Source of the DNA: Bradyrhizobium elkanii USDA 76
Lineage (GTDB): Bacteria; Pseudomonadota; Alphaproteobacteria; Rhizobiales; Xanthobacteraceae
NCBI RefSeq assembly: GCF_023278185.1
Contig: NZ_CP066356.1
Span: 1,852,001-1,916,000 of the forward strand
Reading direction: 5' to 3'
Length of the DNA stretch: 64,000 nt
This document shows, one piece after another, positions 14,928-23,501 of this stretch. The first letter of the stretch is position 1. Every line of letters starts with the position of its first letter. The notes under the pieces were generated by a model, which ran no database searches, was not told where the DNA came from, and saw nothing but the letters and a program-made list of their open reading frames with translations. A program made the translations under genes and the position numbers.

Positions 14928-16196
14928 TTATTCGGCCTGTTCGATCGCGGCTGGCATTTTGGCTACCGACATCAGAGATCGAGCGACTTGGTTTAGCAAC
15001 TGATCAGAATTCTCCTCTTCCGCAAGTGACTTCGACAACAGCGCGACGACTGCACTGTGGCGTAGCTGCTGGGCGAGATTCTTCGCCATGGTGTAAGCCG
15101 AGATTTCATAGTGCTCCACACGCTGTGCAGCTCCGATTAAGGCGAGGTCCGCGGCCGCGTCTTCCTTTTCCTCTCCTTCAGCCATGATTTCCTGGCCTTC
15201 CTCGATAAGCCCCATCATGCCCTTGCAAGGCTTCGCTCGGACGGTCTTGCCGAGCAACTCGAAGCATTCATTGATGCGCTCCACCTGGTTTTCGGTCTCG
15301 ACGAGATGTTGCTCAAGCAGCTCTCGCAACTGATCGAAGCGAGCTGCCTCGGCCATCTTCGGAAGCGTCTTGGTGAGTTGCTTTTCGGCATGCAGGATGT
15401 CGCGTAGCTCATCGATCAACAAGTCGCCAAGCCCGGCTTGGTCGTCTGGCGGCGAACTTTCCGCGACGATCGCGGCGGACGCGCCGGGGTCAGCCTGGAT
15501 CGCTGGCGATTCCGTGAAGACCCAGCCATTGCCCTCGTTCCACGGACCGCGGGCGTCGATCTCACCGTGGTCGCCGGCCCCGGTGGAGTCGTTGAAGAAC
15601 TGGTCGACCAGTCCCGGTGTTGGGGCGATGCGGCCGATGCTGAAAGCGGGCTTGGCCATGCTCTCGAGCGCCAGCGCGAACGCTCTCATGTGTGTGATTT
15701 CCCGAGTCATCAGGAACTGCAGCGCGTCCTTGGTACCGGCGTCGTCGCAGAAATTGATTAGGCGTTCATAGACGATCTTGGCCCGCGCTTCGGCGGCGAT
15801 GTTGCTGCGCAGATCGACGTCGAGCTCGCCGGTTATCTTCAGGTAGTCGGCCGTCCACGCATTGCCCTGGGAATTGAACAGGTTCACGCCGCCGCCACCA
15901 GCGATCGCAATCAGGGGATCGGCTTCGGCGGCCTGGCGATCGAACTTCGCCGGCTTGAGGTGCATCCGGGCGAGTGTCCCCACGACTTCGAGGTGACTCA
16001 GTTCCTCGGTGCCAATATCCATCAGCAGGTCCTTGCGATCCGGATCCTCGCAGTTGAGCCCCTGTATTGAATATTGCATCGCCGCAGCGAGCTCGCCGTT
16101 GGCACCACCGAACTGTTCAAGAAGCATGTTGCCAAAACGAGGGTCTGGTTCGTCGACGCGGACAGTGAACATCAGCTTCTTGACATGGTGGTACAT
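14928..16196 (-). CDS. Manganese catalase fused to DUF892 (YciE/F) ferritin-like domain
   Basis: 422 residues starting MYHHVKKLMFTVRVDEPDPR. Residues 1 to about 230 are a Mn-catalase: FGNMLLEQFGGANGELAAAM, then DIGTEELSHLEVVGTLARMH with the metal-site Glu/His pairs and MTREITHMRAF. Residues about 255-420 are DUF892, a ferritin-like four-helix bundle: LIDELRDILHAEKQLTKTLP, HLVETENQVERINECFELLG, GAAQRVEHYEISAYTMAKNL. Mn-catalase converts H2O2 to water and oxygen; the role of DUF892 is not established. An exact EcfG-type promoter lies 36 bp upstream. Cytoplasmic, no signal peptide. Confidence 0.9.
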   Translation of the reverse strand: MYHHVKKLMFTVRVDEPDPRFGNMLLEQFGGANGELAAAMQYSIQGLNCEDPDRKDLLMDIGTEELSHLEVVGTLARMHLKPAKFDRQAAEADPLIAIAGGGGVNLFNSQGNAWTADYLKITGELDVDLRSNIAAEARAKIVYERLINFCDDAGTKDALQFLMTREITHMRAFALALESMAKPAFSIGRIAPTPGLVDQFFNDSTGAGDHGEIDARGPWNEGNGWVFTESPAIQADPGASAAIVAESSPPDDQAGLGDLLIDELRDILHAEKQLTKTLPKMAEAARFDQLRELLEQHLVETENQVERINECFELLGKTVRAKPCKGMMGLIEEGQEIMAEGEEKEDAAADLALIGAAQRVEHYEISAYTMAKNLAQQLRHSAVVALLSKSLAEEENSDQLLNQVARSLMSVAKMPAAIEQAE

Positions 16197-16231
16197 CGAA
16201 AGGCCTTGCAATGAGAGGGGAGATCATCCCG

Positions 16232-16256
16232 AACGGAAGCCAGGATCGTTTGTTCC
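16232..16256 (-). promoter_or_regulatory. EcfG-type promoter (GGAAC-N16-CGTT)
   Basis: Minus strand GGAAC (16256-16252), 16 bp, CGTT (16235-16232), 36 bp upstream of the Mn-catalase start. Confidence 0.78.
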
Positions 16257-16378
16257 TATCGGACGGAGGATTCCTGCCCGGACGCCGAACCGCCGACTTT
16301 CCTTGTTGGAAAGCCGGGGGAGGACCTCGACGGCACGTTGAGCGTTGGGGAGGTACTTATCTTTTCGATCGTTGAGAC

Positions 16379-17007
16379 ATGTTCAAGATCGCTAGCTTGT
16401 CAGCAAGGCGCCTTGGCCGCAGTCCAAGCTTTCCGGTGAATGTTAGACCGACCAGAGCGGATGTCGCGGTGGCACATTCAATCGCCCGCAGCACTGCGCC
16501 GGCCCCGGAGCAGGTGGCCCGCGCCCTGACCTGGGGCGCAGATGAGAAGCTTCTTCTGGTCCTGACAGCCGTCGGCTGGCTTGCCTCGCGCGGTTGTGGG
16601 GTGCCGCTGCGGCGCGCAGGAAACCATGCTCTGCCAGTGACGGTCACTGCGTCGCTGCTGCCCGATGATTTAAAACTCGTATTCGACCAAACTCGGCCGG
16701 ATCGTCAGACGGTGATTGGGCATATGCATGGCGTCCCGCTTTCCGGCAAACGAAAAGATGCGTTTCCCTCAGGCCACGCGCTGCACATGGACTGGCACCG
16801 GCGGCCTGCGGGTTGCCAGCTGGTCCCCGGCGGGCGATCCGCGCGATTGCGGTCGGGCTGTCGCTCACTCGCATTGCGATCCTGGCGCATTGGGCGAGCG
16901 ATGTCGTTGCCGGCTTCGCACTCGGGGCGATTCTCGAACGGGGCCTCCGGCTTTGGACCGGCTACTCGAACGGAATTTCAAAGGAGGATGATCATGCCGA
17001 CTCTTGA
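16379..17007 (+). pseudogene. PAP2-family phosphatase, frameshifted
   Basis: The three PAP2 phosphatase motifs are present but split between frames. KLVFDQTRP (K-x6-RP) and PSGHAL lie in the first frame from 16379. SLTRIAILAHWASD (R-x5-H-x3-D) lies in a second frame that ends at 17007. A one-base shift near 16790 separates them. Membrane phosphatase family (lipid phosphates or phosphatidylglycerol phosphate). It overlaps the start of the following cupin gene. Could be a sequencing error, since the next gene has a similar single shift. Confidence 0.8.
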
Positions 17008-17598
17008 AGACCTGAAGGGATACATGGAGCGCGCAACCGGTCTGAAGCGCCCCGGCAAGCGGAAGGCTGTGGATCTCGCGCGAGCGCGAAAGCCTGTTAC
17101 GGTTCGCTTTAAGGACGACGGTCTCATTCCAAATCACCCGCGATGGCCGCTCGTACTGTATCGAAACGCGGTCGCTTTCGACGAAGACCTGGACGCCGCA
17201 GCCTGATCGAAGACCTATTTGAAGCGAACGGATGGGGAGATAGCTGGCGGGATGGCATCTACGATTACGTGCATTATCACTCCAGGATCCATGAGGTACT
17301 CGGCATCGCGCGCGGCAAGGGCCGCGTTCGGTTCGGCGGCAACAAAGGGAAGATCTTCACCCTGAAGGCTGGGGACATCGCGGTTCTTCCCGCCGGCACA
17401 GGACATCAGTGCCTTTCCGCGGGCGATGAGTTCCTCGTCATCGGGGCATACCCGCCGACCGGTACATACGACGAGTGCACGAGCGTCGAAGACCGTCAGC
17501 GGGCGCTGAAAGCCATTCCGAAGGTTTCGGTGCCGCGTAAGGATCCGGTCTCTGGGGCCGGCGGGCCGCTCTCGAAGCTCTGGAAGAAAGCGAAATGA
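16994..17598 (+). pseudogene. Cupin-domain protein, frameshifted
   Basis: First frame from MPTLEDLKGYMERATGLKRP (AAGGAGG upstream) to a stop at 17206, second frame LIEDLFEANGWGDSWRDGIY to 17598. The second part holds the cupin core: HYHSRIHEVLGIARGKGRV, AGDIAVLPAGTGHQCLSAGD, VIGAYPPTGTYDEC. A single base change near 17200 breaks a gene of about 200 codons. Its stop overlaps the ATG of the DUF3147 gene (ATGA), so the four genes from 16379 to 18415 look like one operon. Confidence 0.8.
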
Positions 17599-17942
17599 CC
17601 GAGTACGTCATCCGCTTCGTCCTCGGGGGCGCCGTCGTATCGGCCTTCGCGATGCTGGGAGATCTCCTGCGTCCAAAGAGCTTCGCCGGCCTGTTCGGAG
17701 CAGCGCCCTCGGTCGCGCTCGCGACGCTTGGGATCGCGGTGTATCAGCACGGGGTCAATTACGCCGCCTTGCAAGCTCAGGCGATGATTGCGGGAGCGGT
17801 TGCGCTCGCCATCTACAGTGTCGTCGCCTGCCATCTGCTTGTCCGCGCAAAGCTGCGAGCGGTGACGGCGACCTTGCTGTCACTCGTCATTTGGCTGGTC
17901 GCCGCTTTCGGGCTGCTGGTTTTCGCTGGAGGTCAGACGTGA
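17595..17942 (+). CDS. DUF3147 family membrane protein
   Basis: 115 residues starting MTEYVIRFVLGGAVVSAFAM. Four hydrophobic segments. The pattern RFVLGGxxV...GLFxAxPSVALA is typical of DUF3147. The start overlaps the cupin stop and its end overlaps the next gene, so translation is coupled. Function unknown. Confidence 0.75.
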   Translation: MTEYVIRFVLGGAVVSAFAMLGDLLRPKSFAGLFGAAPSVALATLGIAVYQHGVNYAALQAQAMIAGAVALAIYSVVACHLLVRAKLRAVTATLLSLVIWLVAAFGLLVFAGGQT

Positions 17943-18415
17943 GCCCGATCCGCCTTTCAACGTCATCTCTCAAGGAAGGCCGCTGGTACGAATATCTGAT
18001 TCGCTTCGTGCTTGGCGGCGCTGCGACCGTCTTTACCGGCCTCATCAGCAGTCGCTATGGAGCAGTCATCGGTGGCGTTTTTCTTGCCCTTCCAGCCATA
18101 TTCTGCGCGAGCGCAACGCTGATTGAGAAGCATGAAATTCGCCGCAAGCGCGAAGCGGGTCTCGCCGGCAAGCGCCGCGGGCAAATGGCGGCCGCCGTCG
18201 ATGCCGCTGGCGCTGCGCTCGGCGCGCTGGGCATGCTGGCCTTCGCGGTTGGTTTCTCGATGCTAATCCCACGCGGCAACATCCCCGCCGTCTTCGTCGG
18301 CGCCTCCCTCGCCTGGTTGACTGTCGCGGTAGCGGCTTGGTACGTGCGCCGGAAAATGCGATCGATGCGGACCGTGAAAGAGCCCAGCGGCTCCACGAAT
18401 TCGCGAACGCGATAG
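17939..18415 (+). CDS. DUF3147-like membrane protein, second copy
   Basis: 158 residues starting at GTG (VSPIRLSTSSLKEGRWYEYL), overlapping the preceding stop by 4 bp. LIRFVLGGAATVFTGLISSR and GGVFLALPAIFCASATLI repeat the DUF3147 pattern of the previous gene, with a longer cytoplasmic loop (EKHEIRRKREAGLAGKRRG) before the last two membrane segments. The pair may form a heteromeric membrane complex; this is inference. Confidence 0.7.
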   Translation: MSPIRLSTSSLKEGRWYEYLIRFVLGGAATVFTGLISSRYGAVIGGVFLALPAIFCASATLIEKHEIRRKREAGLAGKRRGQMAAAVDAAGAALGALGMLAFAVGFSMLIPRGNIPAVFVGASLAWLTVAVAAWYVRRKMRSMRTVKEPSGSTNSRTR

Positions 18416-18458
18416 ACGGGCTGGCGATCTTCTCTTCATTAGTTCGCAATGAGGAAGT

Positions 18459-19127
18459 TTGATCTCGTCATGGCCGAGCTACCTTCCGGGCATTCATATC
18501 GGCACCCGTCACCGGCCCCAGATATTGATTTCCCAGCCTCATCCGGACGACGCCGGCCTTATCGGCGCGCTATATCGCGCTCCATCCTGGATCTTCGAAG
18601 CGCACGACTCCATCCTTGCCGTGGACATCGGACGCACGAACATCCGCTGCGGCGTCGTGGAAACGCGACGCAAGAAGGCGCCGAACCTCTCCGAGGCGTG
18701 CGTGTGGCAGTTCGAGCTATGGCGTCATGCCGACGACGAGCCGTCGCGTGAGAACGCTGTGAGGCGCCTTGTCAAGATGCTCAAAGAACTGATCGCGAAG
18801 GCGGAAGACGAGGGATTCAAGCTCGCGCCATTCATCGGCATCGCATGCCCAGGCGTTATCAAGAGCGACGGCTCGATCGAGAAGGGCGCGCAGAACTTGC
18901 CCGGCAACTGGGAGAGCAGCAAGTTCAATTTACCCGCAAGTCTCGTCCAGGCGATCCCGCAGATCGGGGAGAACGACACCGCCGTCATCATGCACAACGA
19001 TGGGGTGGTGCAGGGACTTTCTAAGGTCCCCTTCATGCAAGACGTGAAGCGTTGGGGCGTGCTGACGATCGGCACCGGTCTCGGCAACGCCCGCTTTACC
19101 AACCGCAATGGCAAAGGCGAACGCTGA
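18459..19127 (+). pseudogene. ROK-like sugar kinase/regulator homologue, probably 5' truncated
   Basis: 222 codons open, no ATG with a ribosome site in frame. LPGIHIGTRHRPQILISQPH leads into the phosphate-binding motif LAVDIGRTNIRCGVVE (D-x-G-x-T), then GIACPGVIKSDGSIEKGAQN, LPGNW and TIGTGLGNARFTN near the end. These are ROK-family motifs, but about 30-50 residues come before the motif where a ROK protein would begin, and the usual C-terminal part is short. Either a divergent ROK-like protein or a fragment. Confidence 0.6.
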
Positions 19128-19496
19128 GGTTATCGGAAGAAGGTGGCTCGATAACCGGTAAAATGAGGGCCGATCGTTGGCTGGGTTGTGAAACGCTTTT
19201 TTGGGGGAGACCAAGATCGGCATCTCAGGAGGCAGCTGAAATTTCCTTCCTGAACTGGCATAGGCGGCGGTCACCACCGCGATTTCGTTCGGCCAAGGGC
19301 GACTTTTTGCCGCTCATAGGGCAAGGTTTCAACGGAGGAACCTCGCTGACTTCGCGGGTTTATCACCGGAAGGAGGGATCGGCGCTAGCGAGTGGAAATG
19401 ACTGCTGTGATAGCGGCGGCCGAGCGTGTCGCTGACGACTAACCGTCGAAGAGGCCGTGATTAGCGGAAACCGAGCCCACGATCCCTACAGAGTTG
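19128..19496. other. Intergenic, nothing certain
   Basis: 370 bp. A site resembling an EcfG promoter (GGAAC 19339-19343, GTTT 16 bp later) is one base short of the preferred spacing. No gene recognised. Confidence 0.35.
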
Positions 19497-19509
19497 AAGG
19501 AGGCACGTG

Positions 19510-19671
19510 GTGACCCAACCGACCGAAAAGGAAATCGAGAAGCGCGCCTACGAGATATGGGAGCGGAGCGGCAAGCCCGAAGGCAGGGAGGAAGAATTCT
19601 GGCGGCTGGCGGAGCAGGAGTTGCGAAACGAGGACAAGTCATCTCCCCTCCGCACTCCAGATAGCCTGTAA
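19510..19671 (+). CDS. DUF2934 family protein
   Basis: 53 residues starting VTQPTEKEIEKRAYEIWERS, with AAGGAGG 6 nt upstream of this GTG (an adjacent GTG at 19507 is possible). EIEKRAYEIWERSGKPEGRE and FWRLAEQEL are the DUF2934 signature. Small soluble helical protein of unknown function, often found near stress genes in rhizobia. A membrane-protein gene follows 22 bp later. Confidence 0.8.
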   Translation: MTQPTEKEIEKRAYEIWERSGKPEGREEEFWRLAEQELRNEDKSSPLRTPDSL

Positions 19672-19693
19672 GCAGAGAAGAAGCGCTAACCGG

Positions 19694-20248
19694 ATGTCTC
19701 ATTCCGCAGCAGCCGAAACTGTATTGCTGTACTTTGTGCTGCCCCTTTGGTTATTGGCGGGGTTTGCTGATTATCTTTGCCATCGCGCATCTCGGATTGA
19801 GACGACAAGCGGCTATAAGGAAACCCCACTTCATCTGTTGATGTTGATCGAACTTGCGATACCATTGCTGGCGGCGATTTTTTTTGAAATCAACGCTCTT
19901 ATTATTGCGGCTATGATCGTCGGCTTTGTTACGCACCAGCTGACAGCCCTCTGGGATACAACATTCGCCAGCCATAAGCGGAGCATCACGCCCATCGAAC
20001 AGCAGGTCCATAGTTTTCTCGAACTGATGCCTCTCATGGCGATGGTGATCGTCATCATCTTAAACTGGCCGCAATTCCTCAGCCTTTGGGGACTGGGTTC
20101 TGGGCCCGCACGTTACGAACTCGCCCTGAAGCGAGAGCCATTACCATGGACGTATGTGGCGGCGTTTCTATTCGCGGTCCTGCTGTTTGAAGTCCTTCCC
20201 TATATGGAGGAATTCGTTCGAGGCTTACGGTCGCGGAAGAGGGCTTAG
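19694..20248 (+). CDS. Conserved multi-span membrane protein
   Basis: 184 residues starting MSHSAAAETVLLYFVLPLWL. Five or so hydrophobic helices. Conserved-looking polar motifs lie between them: FADYLCHRASRIETTSGYKE, HQLTALWDTTFASHKRSITP and EQQVHSFLELMP. The His/Asp clusters at membrane edges (DYLCHR, THQ, WD, SHKR, EQQVH) could bind metal, as in membrane hydroxylases, but I cannot assign a family. AT-richer codon use than its neighbours. Confidence 0.65.
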   Translation: MSHSAAAETVLLYFVLPLWLLAGFADYLCHRASRIETTSGYKETPLHLLMLIELAIPLLAAIFFEINALIIAAMIVGFVTHQLTALWDTTFASHKRSITPIEQQVHSFLELMPLMAMVIVIILNWPQFLSLWGLGSGPARYELALKREPLPWTYVAAFLFAVLLFEVLPYMEEFVRGLRSRKRA

Positions 20249-20270
20249 CTCCGAACGCGGAGCACTTCAA

Positions 20271-20360
20271 TGAAGGTTACCGTCATCGGAGCGACAGGAC
20301 TTTTAAGGTCCGCTATTGTGGCTGGCTTTCCTCGCACGGCCATTCGGTCCTTTCGATGAG
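20271..20360 (+). pseudogene. Rossmann (SDR/NmrA) N-terminal scrap
   Basis: MKVTVIGATGLLRSAIVAGF, an N-terminal GxxG nucleotide-binding start, ends in a stop within 30 codons. The rest of the gene is absent. Confidence 0.5.
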
Positions 20361-20409
20361 TAGAATCGCCGACATTAGGTGTCCTGGCACGATCTCAACG
20401 AGGCGCGGA

Positions 20410-20618
20410 TTGTATCTTCACAGCCACCGCTGTCGTTGCACAGCCCGTCATAGGCTCGCTGCTTGTGCTGCACGTCGGTTACTCCTTCTGGGAAGGATGG
20501 ATCGTGGTCGATGGTGCTGTATCTCTCGTCTCACCGAATCTGCTGGCTGTGGTTTGCCTTCGGCATTCCAGTGTTCATGGCGGTGGCCGCTATACTCTGG
20601 CTGATGATAGCTAAACCT
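20410..20618 (+). pseudogene. DUF2269 membrane protein, internally deleted
   Basis: IFTATAVVAQPVIGSLLVLH and VGYSFWEGWIVV in one frame, then CWLWFAFGIPVFMAVAAILW and LMIAKP with the stop at 20616 in another. These are the middle and end of DUF2269 proteins with the intervening part lost. Confidence 0.6.
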
Positions 20619-20823
20619 TAACTAGAGGTGTTTTGAAGCGTGATGGCAGTGCCGAGCTCGCCAGGATGCTCCGCTCGCGGTGGCATGCCAGCTTGCAGTA
20701 GTTGCCGGGGAGCGCGCAGGCCTCCGGGATGGTCGAGCGGATAGGAGGGGATACCTGCTAGGCCGCCAAAGCGCCTGTTGCTCAGGCGCGCCTCCGTTAT
20801 TGGCCAAGAACTCTGCGTGCGAG

Positions 20824-21180
20824 ATGAATATACGCAATCGCTCTGGATGAATGTCCCGGTGGTCGAAGTTGCTAGCCTGTCGGGATCCGACCGGGCGGAC
20901 GTGGTCGTGGTCGGTTCTGGCATTGCTGGGCTGCCGGTGGCGTAGAGCTTGCAAGCCGTGGGCGCTATCGACACCGGCATGACGGCACGCACGACCGCGC
21001 ATCTCGCCACAGCGCTGGACGACTATTCCGAGGAGCTCGTGGGCGCGCGCGGCGAGGAATGTGCGCCTTACTACCAAAGCGTCATGACCGCGATTGACCG
21101 CTGAAGCTATCCTGGAACTCGAAAACGTCGACTGCGATTTCTGCCGGGTCGACGGAATCTGGGTGCATTGCCGAATCCCA
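20824..21180 (+). pseudogene. FAD-Rieske oxidoreductase paralogue, decayed
   Basis: Fragments SLWMNVPVVEVASLSGSDRA, DVVVVGSGIAGLPVA (then TAG), GMTARTTAHLATALDDYSEE and DFCRVDGIWVH parallel SLWMETEILPEAG, DVAVVGSGIAGLSTA, GMTARTSAHLAPLCDDLMSE and DFLRLDGYLFQ of the intact gene at 24184. Several frames, a deletion and a stop. An old duplicate. Confidence 0.75.
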
Positions 21181-21214
21181 GACCGGGCGGCCAACCGCCA
21201 GCGGCAGCAAAAGG

Positions 21215-21241
21215 GGAAAGGAGCCGCCTCGCAACGGCTCC
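21215..21241 (-). terminator. Terminator after DUF4142 gene
   Basis: Minus strand GGAGCCG / CGGCTCC stem followed by TTTCCCCTTTT, 10 bp after the stop of the DUF4142 gene. Confidence 0.7.
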
Positions 21242-21250
21242 GTCCTTCCG

Positions 21251-21811
21251 CTATTTCTTGCCCTCGCCGACCGTAGGCGCGGGCTTCTTGTCGAGATCCT
21301 GCGCCATCTCAAGATGATGCTTAAGCGCCGGCAGGGTTTTGCCGGCCCAATTCTTCAGATCCGCGTTATCGCCGCCCTTGGCATAGCGCTCGAACAGGTC
21401 GACGGCATCCTTATGAGCGCTGACCTGCATCGAATTGAACTCCGAGCTGAAGTCGTTACCGTTGGCACCCTTCAGCTTGTCGAGCTTGCTTTGGTGCGAT
21501 GAATCGAGAGCGCTGGGCAACTCGGCTTTCACCTTGCCACTGGTGACAAGTCCCTTCAGCTCGGTGCTGGTTTTGGTGTGGTCCGTTACCATCTGGGAAG
21601 CGAAAGTCTTCTCCGCTGCATTTCCCTTCTGCTGTGCGAGCTTGTTAGACTCGATTTCAAACATGTCCGATATCGCGACCTGCTTGACAAAATCCACCGT
21701 CGAGGGGCTGACCCCGAGCACGGAATTGACCCCGGTCTTTTCGCCGACGGATTGCGCCATGACCGGTGTCGCCAGCAAAATGCACGCGATTGCTATCATA
21801 GTGCGTCTCAT
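21251..21811 (-). CDS. DUF4142 exported protein
   Basis: 186 residues from MRRTMIAIACILLATPVMAQ (signal peptide; GGAG 7 nt upstream). The mature part is a helical ferritin-like DUF4142 domain: FVKQVAISDMFEIESNKLAQ, ASQMVTDHTKTSTELKGLV, FNSMQVSAHKDAVDLFERYA, KNWAGKTLPALKHHLEMAQD. Periplasmic, function unknown. The C-terminal half of a close relative survives at 40296-40610. Ends in a good terminator. Confidence 0.85.
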   Translation of the reverse strand: MRRTMIAIACILLATPVMAQSVGEKTGVNSVLGVSPSTVDFVKQVAISDMFEIESNKLAQQKGNAAEKTFASQMVTDHTKTSTELKGLVTSGKVKAELPSALDSSHQSKLDKLKGANGNDFSSEFNSMQVSAHKDAVDLFERYAKGGDNADLKNWAGKTLPALKHHLEMAQDLDKKPAPTVGEGKK

Positions 21812-21870
21812 GTGTATCTCCATCAGTTTGCGGTCTTGCAATTGACGCCCTTGCGAGGCGTTAGTTGAGC

Positions 21871-22131
21871 TTAGTCGCCGTCTGCTCGTCGAATTTGGCG
21901 GCGAGGGATCGAACGATATCGTGTGGCTGAGCTTTCCATCCAGGCGATCAAGACGTCGTAGTGGCGACCGGCCGCAACAGGAGACCCGCCTTCGACCGCT
22001 CGGGCGGTGGAACGATCCCGTGACCAAACGAGCCAGTTGCGGGTGTAGACCTCCTTGCGGTTGGGGTGGAACTGGACGCAGTAGCCGCCGCATTTGCGCT
22101 TTTCGCTGATTCCCGCCCCGTTCTTGGCCAA
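21871..22131 (-). CDS. Small hypothetical protein, start uncertain
   Basis: 86 residues from TTG at 22131. Core SEKRKCGGYCVQFHPNRKEV and YTRNWLVWSRDRSTARAV looks like a real conserved protein. The frame is also open upstream (HLAFDDS), and the C-terminal tail is Arg-rich and may be out of frame. No clear ribosome site. Confidence 0.4.
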   Translation of the reverse strand: MAKNGAGISEKRKCGGYCVQFHPNRKEVYTRNWLVWSRDRSTARAVEGGSPVAAGRHYDVLIAWMESSATRYRSIPRRQIRRADGD

Positions 22132-22251
22132 GCTATCGTCAAAGGCGAGGTGGTGGTTGGCCTACGCACTACCCTGAAGTTTTAAGCCGAGTGCCGGTAA
22201 ACGTGGCGGAGGTATACGCGTCACTACGCAGTGACCTGTACATCGGCTCCA

Positions 22252-22458
22252 TTACTTCTTTTTCTTGGGGACGTTCTTGCCTTTTTTGCGGGCCTTGGAA
22301 AGTCCGATCGCGATCGCCTGCTTCTTGCTTTTTACCTTGCCGCCCTTTCCGCCACGGCCACTTTTGGCCGTCCCCTTCTTGTACCGTCGCATCTCGCTCT
22401 TGACGTCCGAGCCCGAGCTCTTCGAGTAGCGACGCTTCTTCTTGGCTTTTTTTGCCAT
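22252..22458 (-). CDS. Lysine-rich small basic protein (DUF6496-like)
   Basis: 68 residues starting MAKKAKKKRRYSKSSGSDVK and ending KKGKNVPKKKK. More than a third of the residues are Lys/Arg, with the central AIAIGLSKARKKGK segment seen in DUF6496-type proteins. GAGAAG upstream. Likely binds nucleic acid (inference from charge). Confidence 0.75.
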   Translation of the reverse strand: MAKKAKKKRRYSKSSGSDVKSEMRRYKKGTAKSGRGGKGGKVKSKKQAIAIGLSKARKKGKNVPKKKK

Positions 22459-22539
22459 GGGTTCTTCTCTTTCCACTAAAAGACACTGCTAGTTGAACTG
22501 CCAGAAGCATGACTTCCGCGCCGTCGGCTTTCCCATCCA

Positions 22540-22915
22540 CCGCATCGACAATCTAGATGGCGCTGGCAAGTTCCAACGCACCATTCCGAGCATCCGTTAG
22601 AGGATATACCGAATGCGGTGTCCTCATAGGAACGCTGTCAGATGTTTCACGCTTGATAGGTTGGAGAACCTCGATCGATGCGCCGCACCAGAATTCGGCT
22701 CAAGCACCAGCCATCCGACCAAGCCGGCCGACGCGGTTGGCGGCTTAGCACCGAGGAAGATGAAGAAGGTATCGAGGATTGGATGGTCGGCGGAGGCGAC
22801 AGCCCGTCAGCTTGAACGGCAAATAGTCCCGGAAATTGTTGCTGCATCAACCAAGGGATCAGGGTAGCCACACGATGGTTCGTCCCAAGGGTTCACCTCC
22901 TATTTCAAGCCCGAT
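22540..22915. other. Intergenic, no convincing gene
   Basis: Open frames of about 60-80 codons, one ending TARQLERQIVPEIVAASTKG, but no ribosome site or family. No terminator for the pyrophosphatase gene was seen. Confidence 0.35.
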
Positions 22916-23431
22916 TCAGCGGGCCAGCCGTTTGATGGTCTTGGCCGCACGGCTGGGACCATGCCAGCCGAGAAACTTCAGCTCCTTGTTCTCCAGCGCA
23001 TTCGTTGCTCGAAAGAACTGTTCGAGGTCATCGCGTGCATGGGTGGGAAGATCGCGGATATCCTTGAGATCAGTTTCGAGCGGTGATCTATCAGGCACCG
23101 CAAACACCCGATCGTTGCGCTCCGTCTCGCCCTTTTTCTTCTGTTCGACTTCGAGAATGCCGATGGGACGGCAGCGCAGCACGACGCCCGGATAGGTCTG
23201 CGCGTCATGCAAGATCAGCACATCCAGCGGATCGCCATCCTCGGCCTTGGTCGAGGGAATGAACCCCCAGTCATAGGGATAGGTCAGGCCGGCCATCAGT
23301 GGCTTCGCCAAGGCAAAAACGCCAAGCTTCGGATCGAAATCGAGCTTGCACGAACTGCCGCGCGGCGTCTCGACCACGGCGAAGATGTTCTTATCGTCGG
23401 CCCAACTCGGCAGTTTTGTCAGATTGGTCAT
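22916..23431 (-). CDS. ppa: Inorganic pyrophosphatase
   Basis: 171 residues starting MTNLTKLPSWADDKNIFAVV. Family I soluble pyrophosphatase: E-x7-KLDFDP near the N-terminus, YPYDWGFIPSTKAEDGDPLD with the catalytic D-G-D-P-x-D motif, and a later aspartate/lysine stretch (ETDLKDIRDLPTHARDDLEQ). It cleaves PPi to phosphate in the cytoplasm. Slightly divergent and short, so perhaps a stress-linked second copy rather than the housekeeping enzyme. It follows the DUF892 gene by 70 bp on the same strand, probably one EcfG-driven transcript. Confidence 0.88.
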   Translation of the reverse strand: MTNLTKLPSWADDKNIFAVVETPRGSSCKLDFDPKLGVFALAKPLMAGLTYPYDWGFIPSTKAEDGDPLDVLILHDAQTYPGVVLRCRPIGILEVEQKKKGETERNDRVFAVPDRSPLETDLKDIRDLPTHARDDLEQFFRATNALENKELKFLGWHGPSRAAKTIKRLAR

Positions 23432-23501
23432 GGCGGACGACTCGGACCTCGAAAGGAGCAGCGGGCCCGACGGAAATCGATCCGCCGAGCCCTGCCGGGA
23501 A

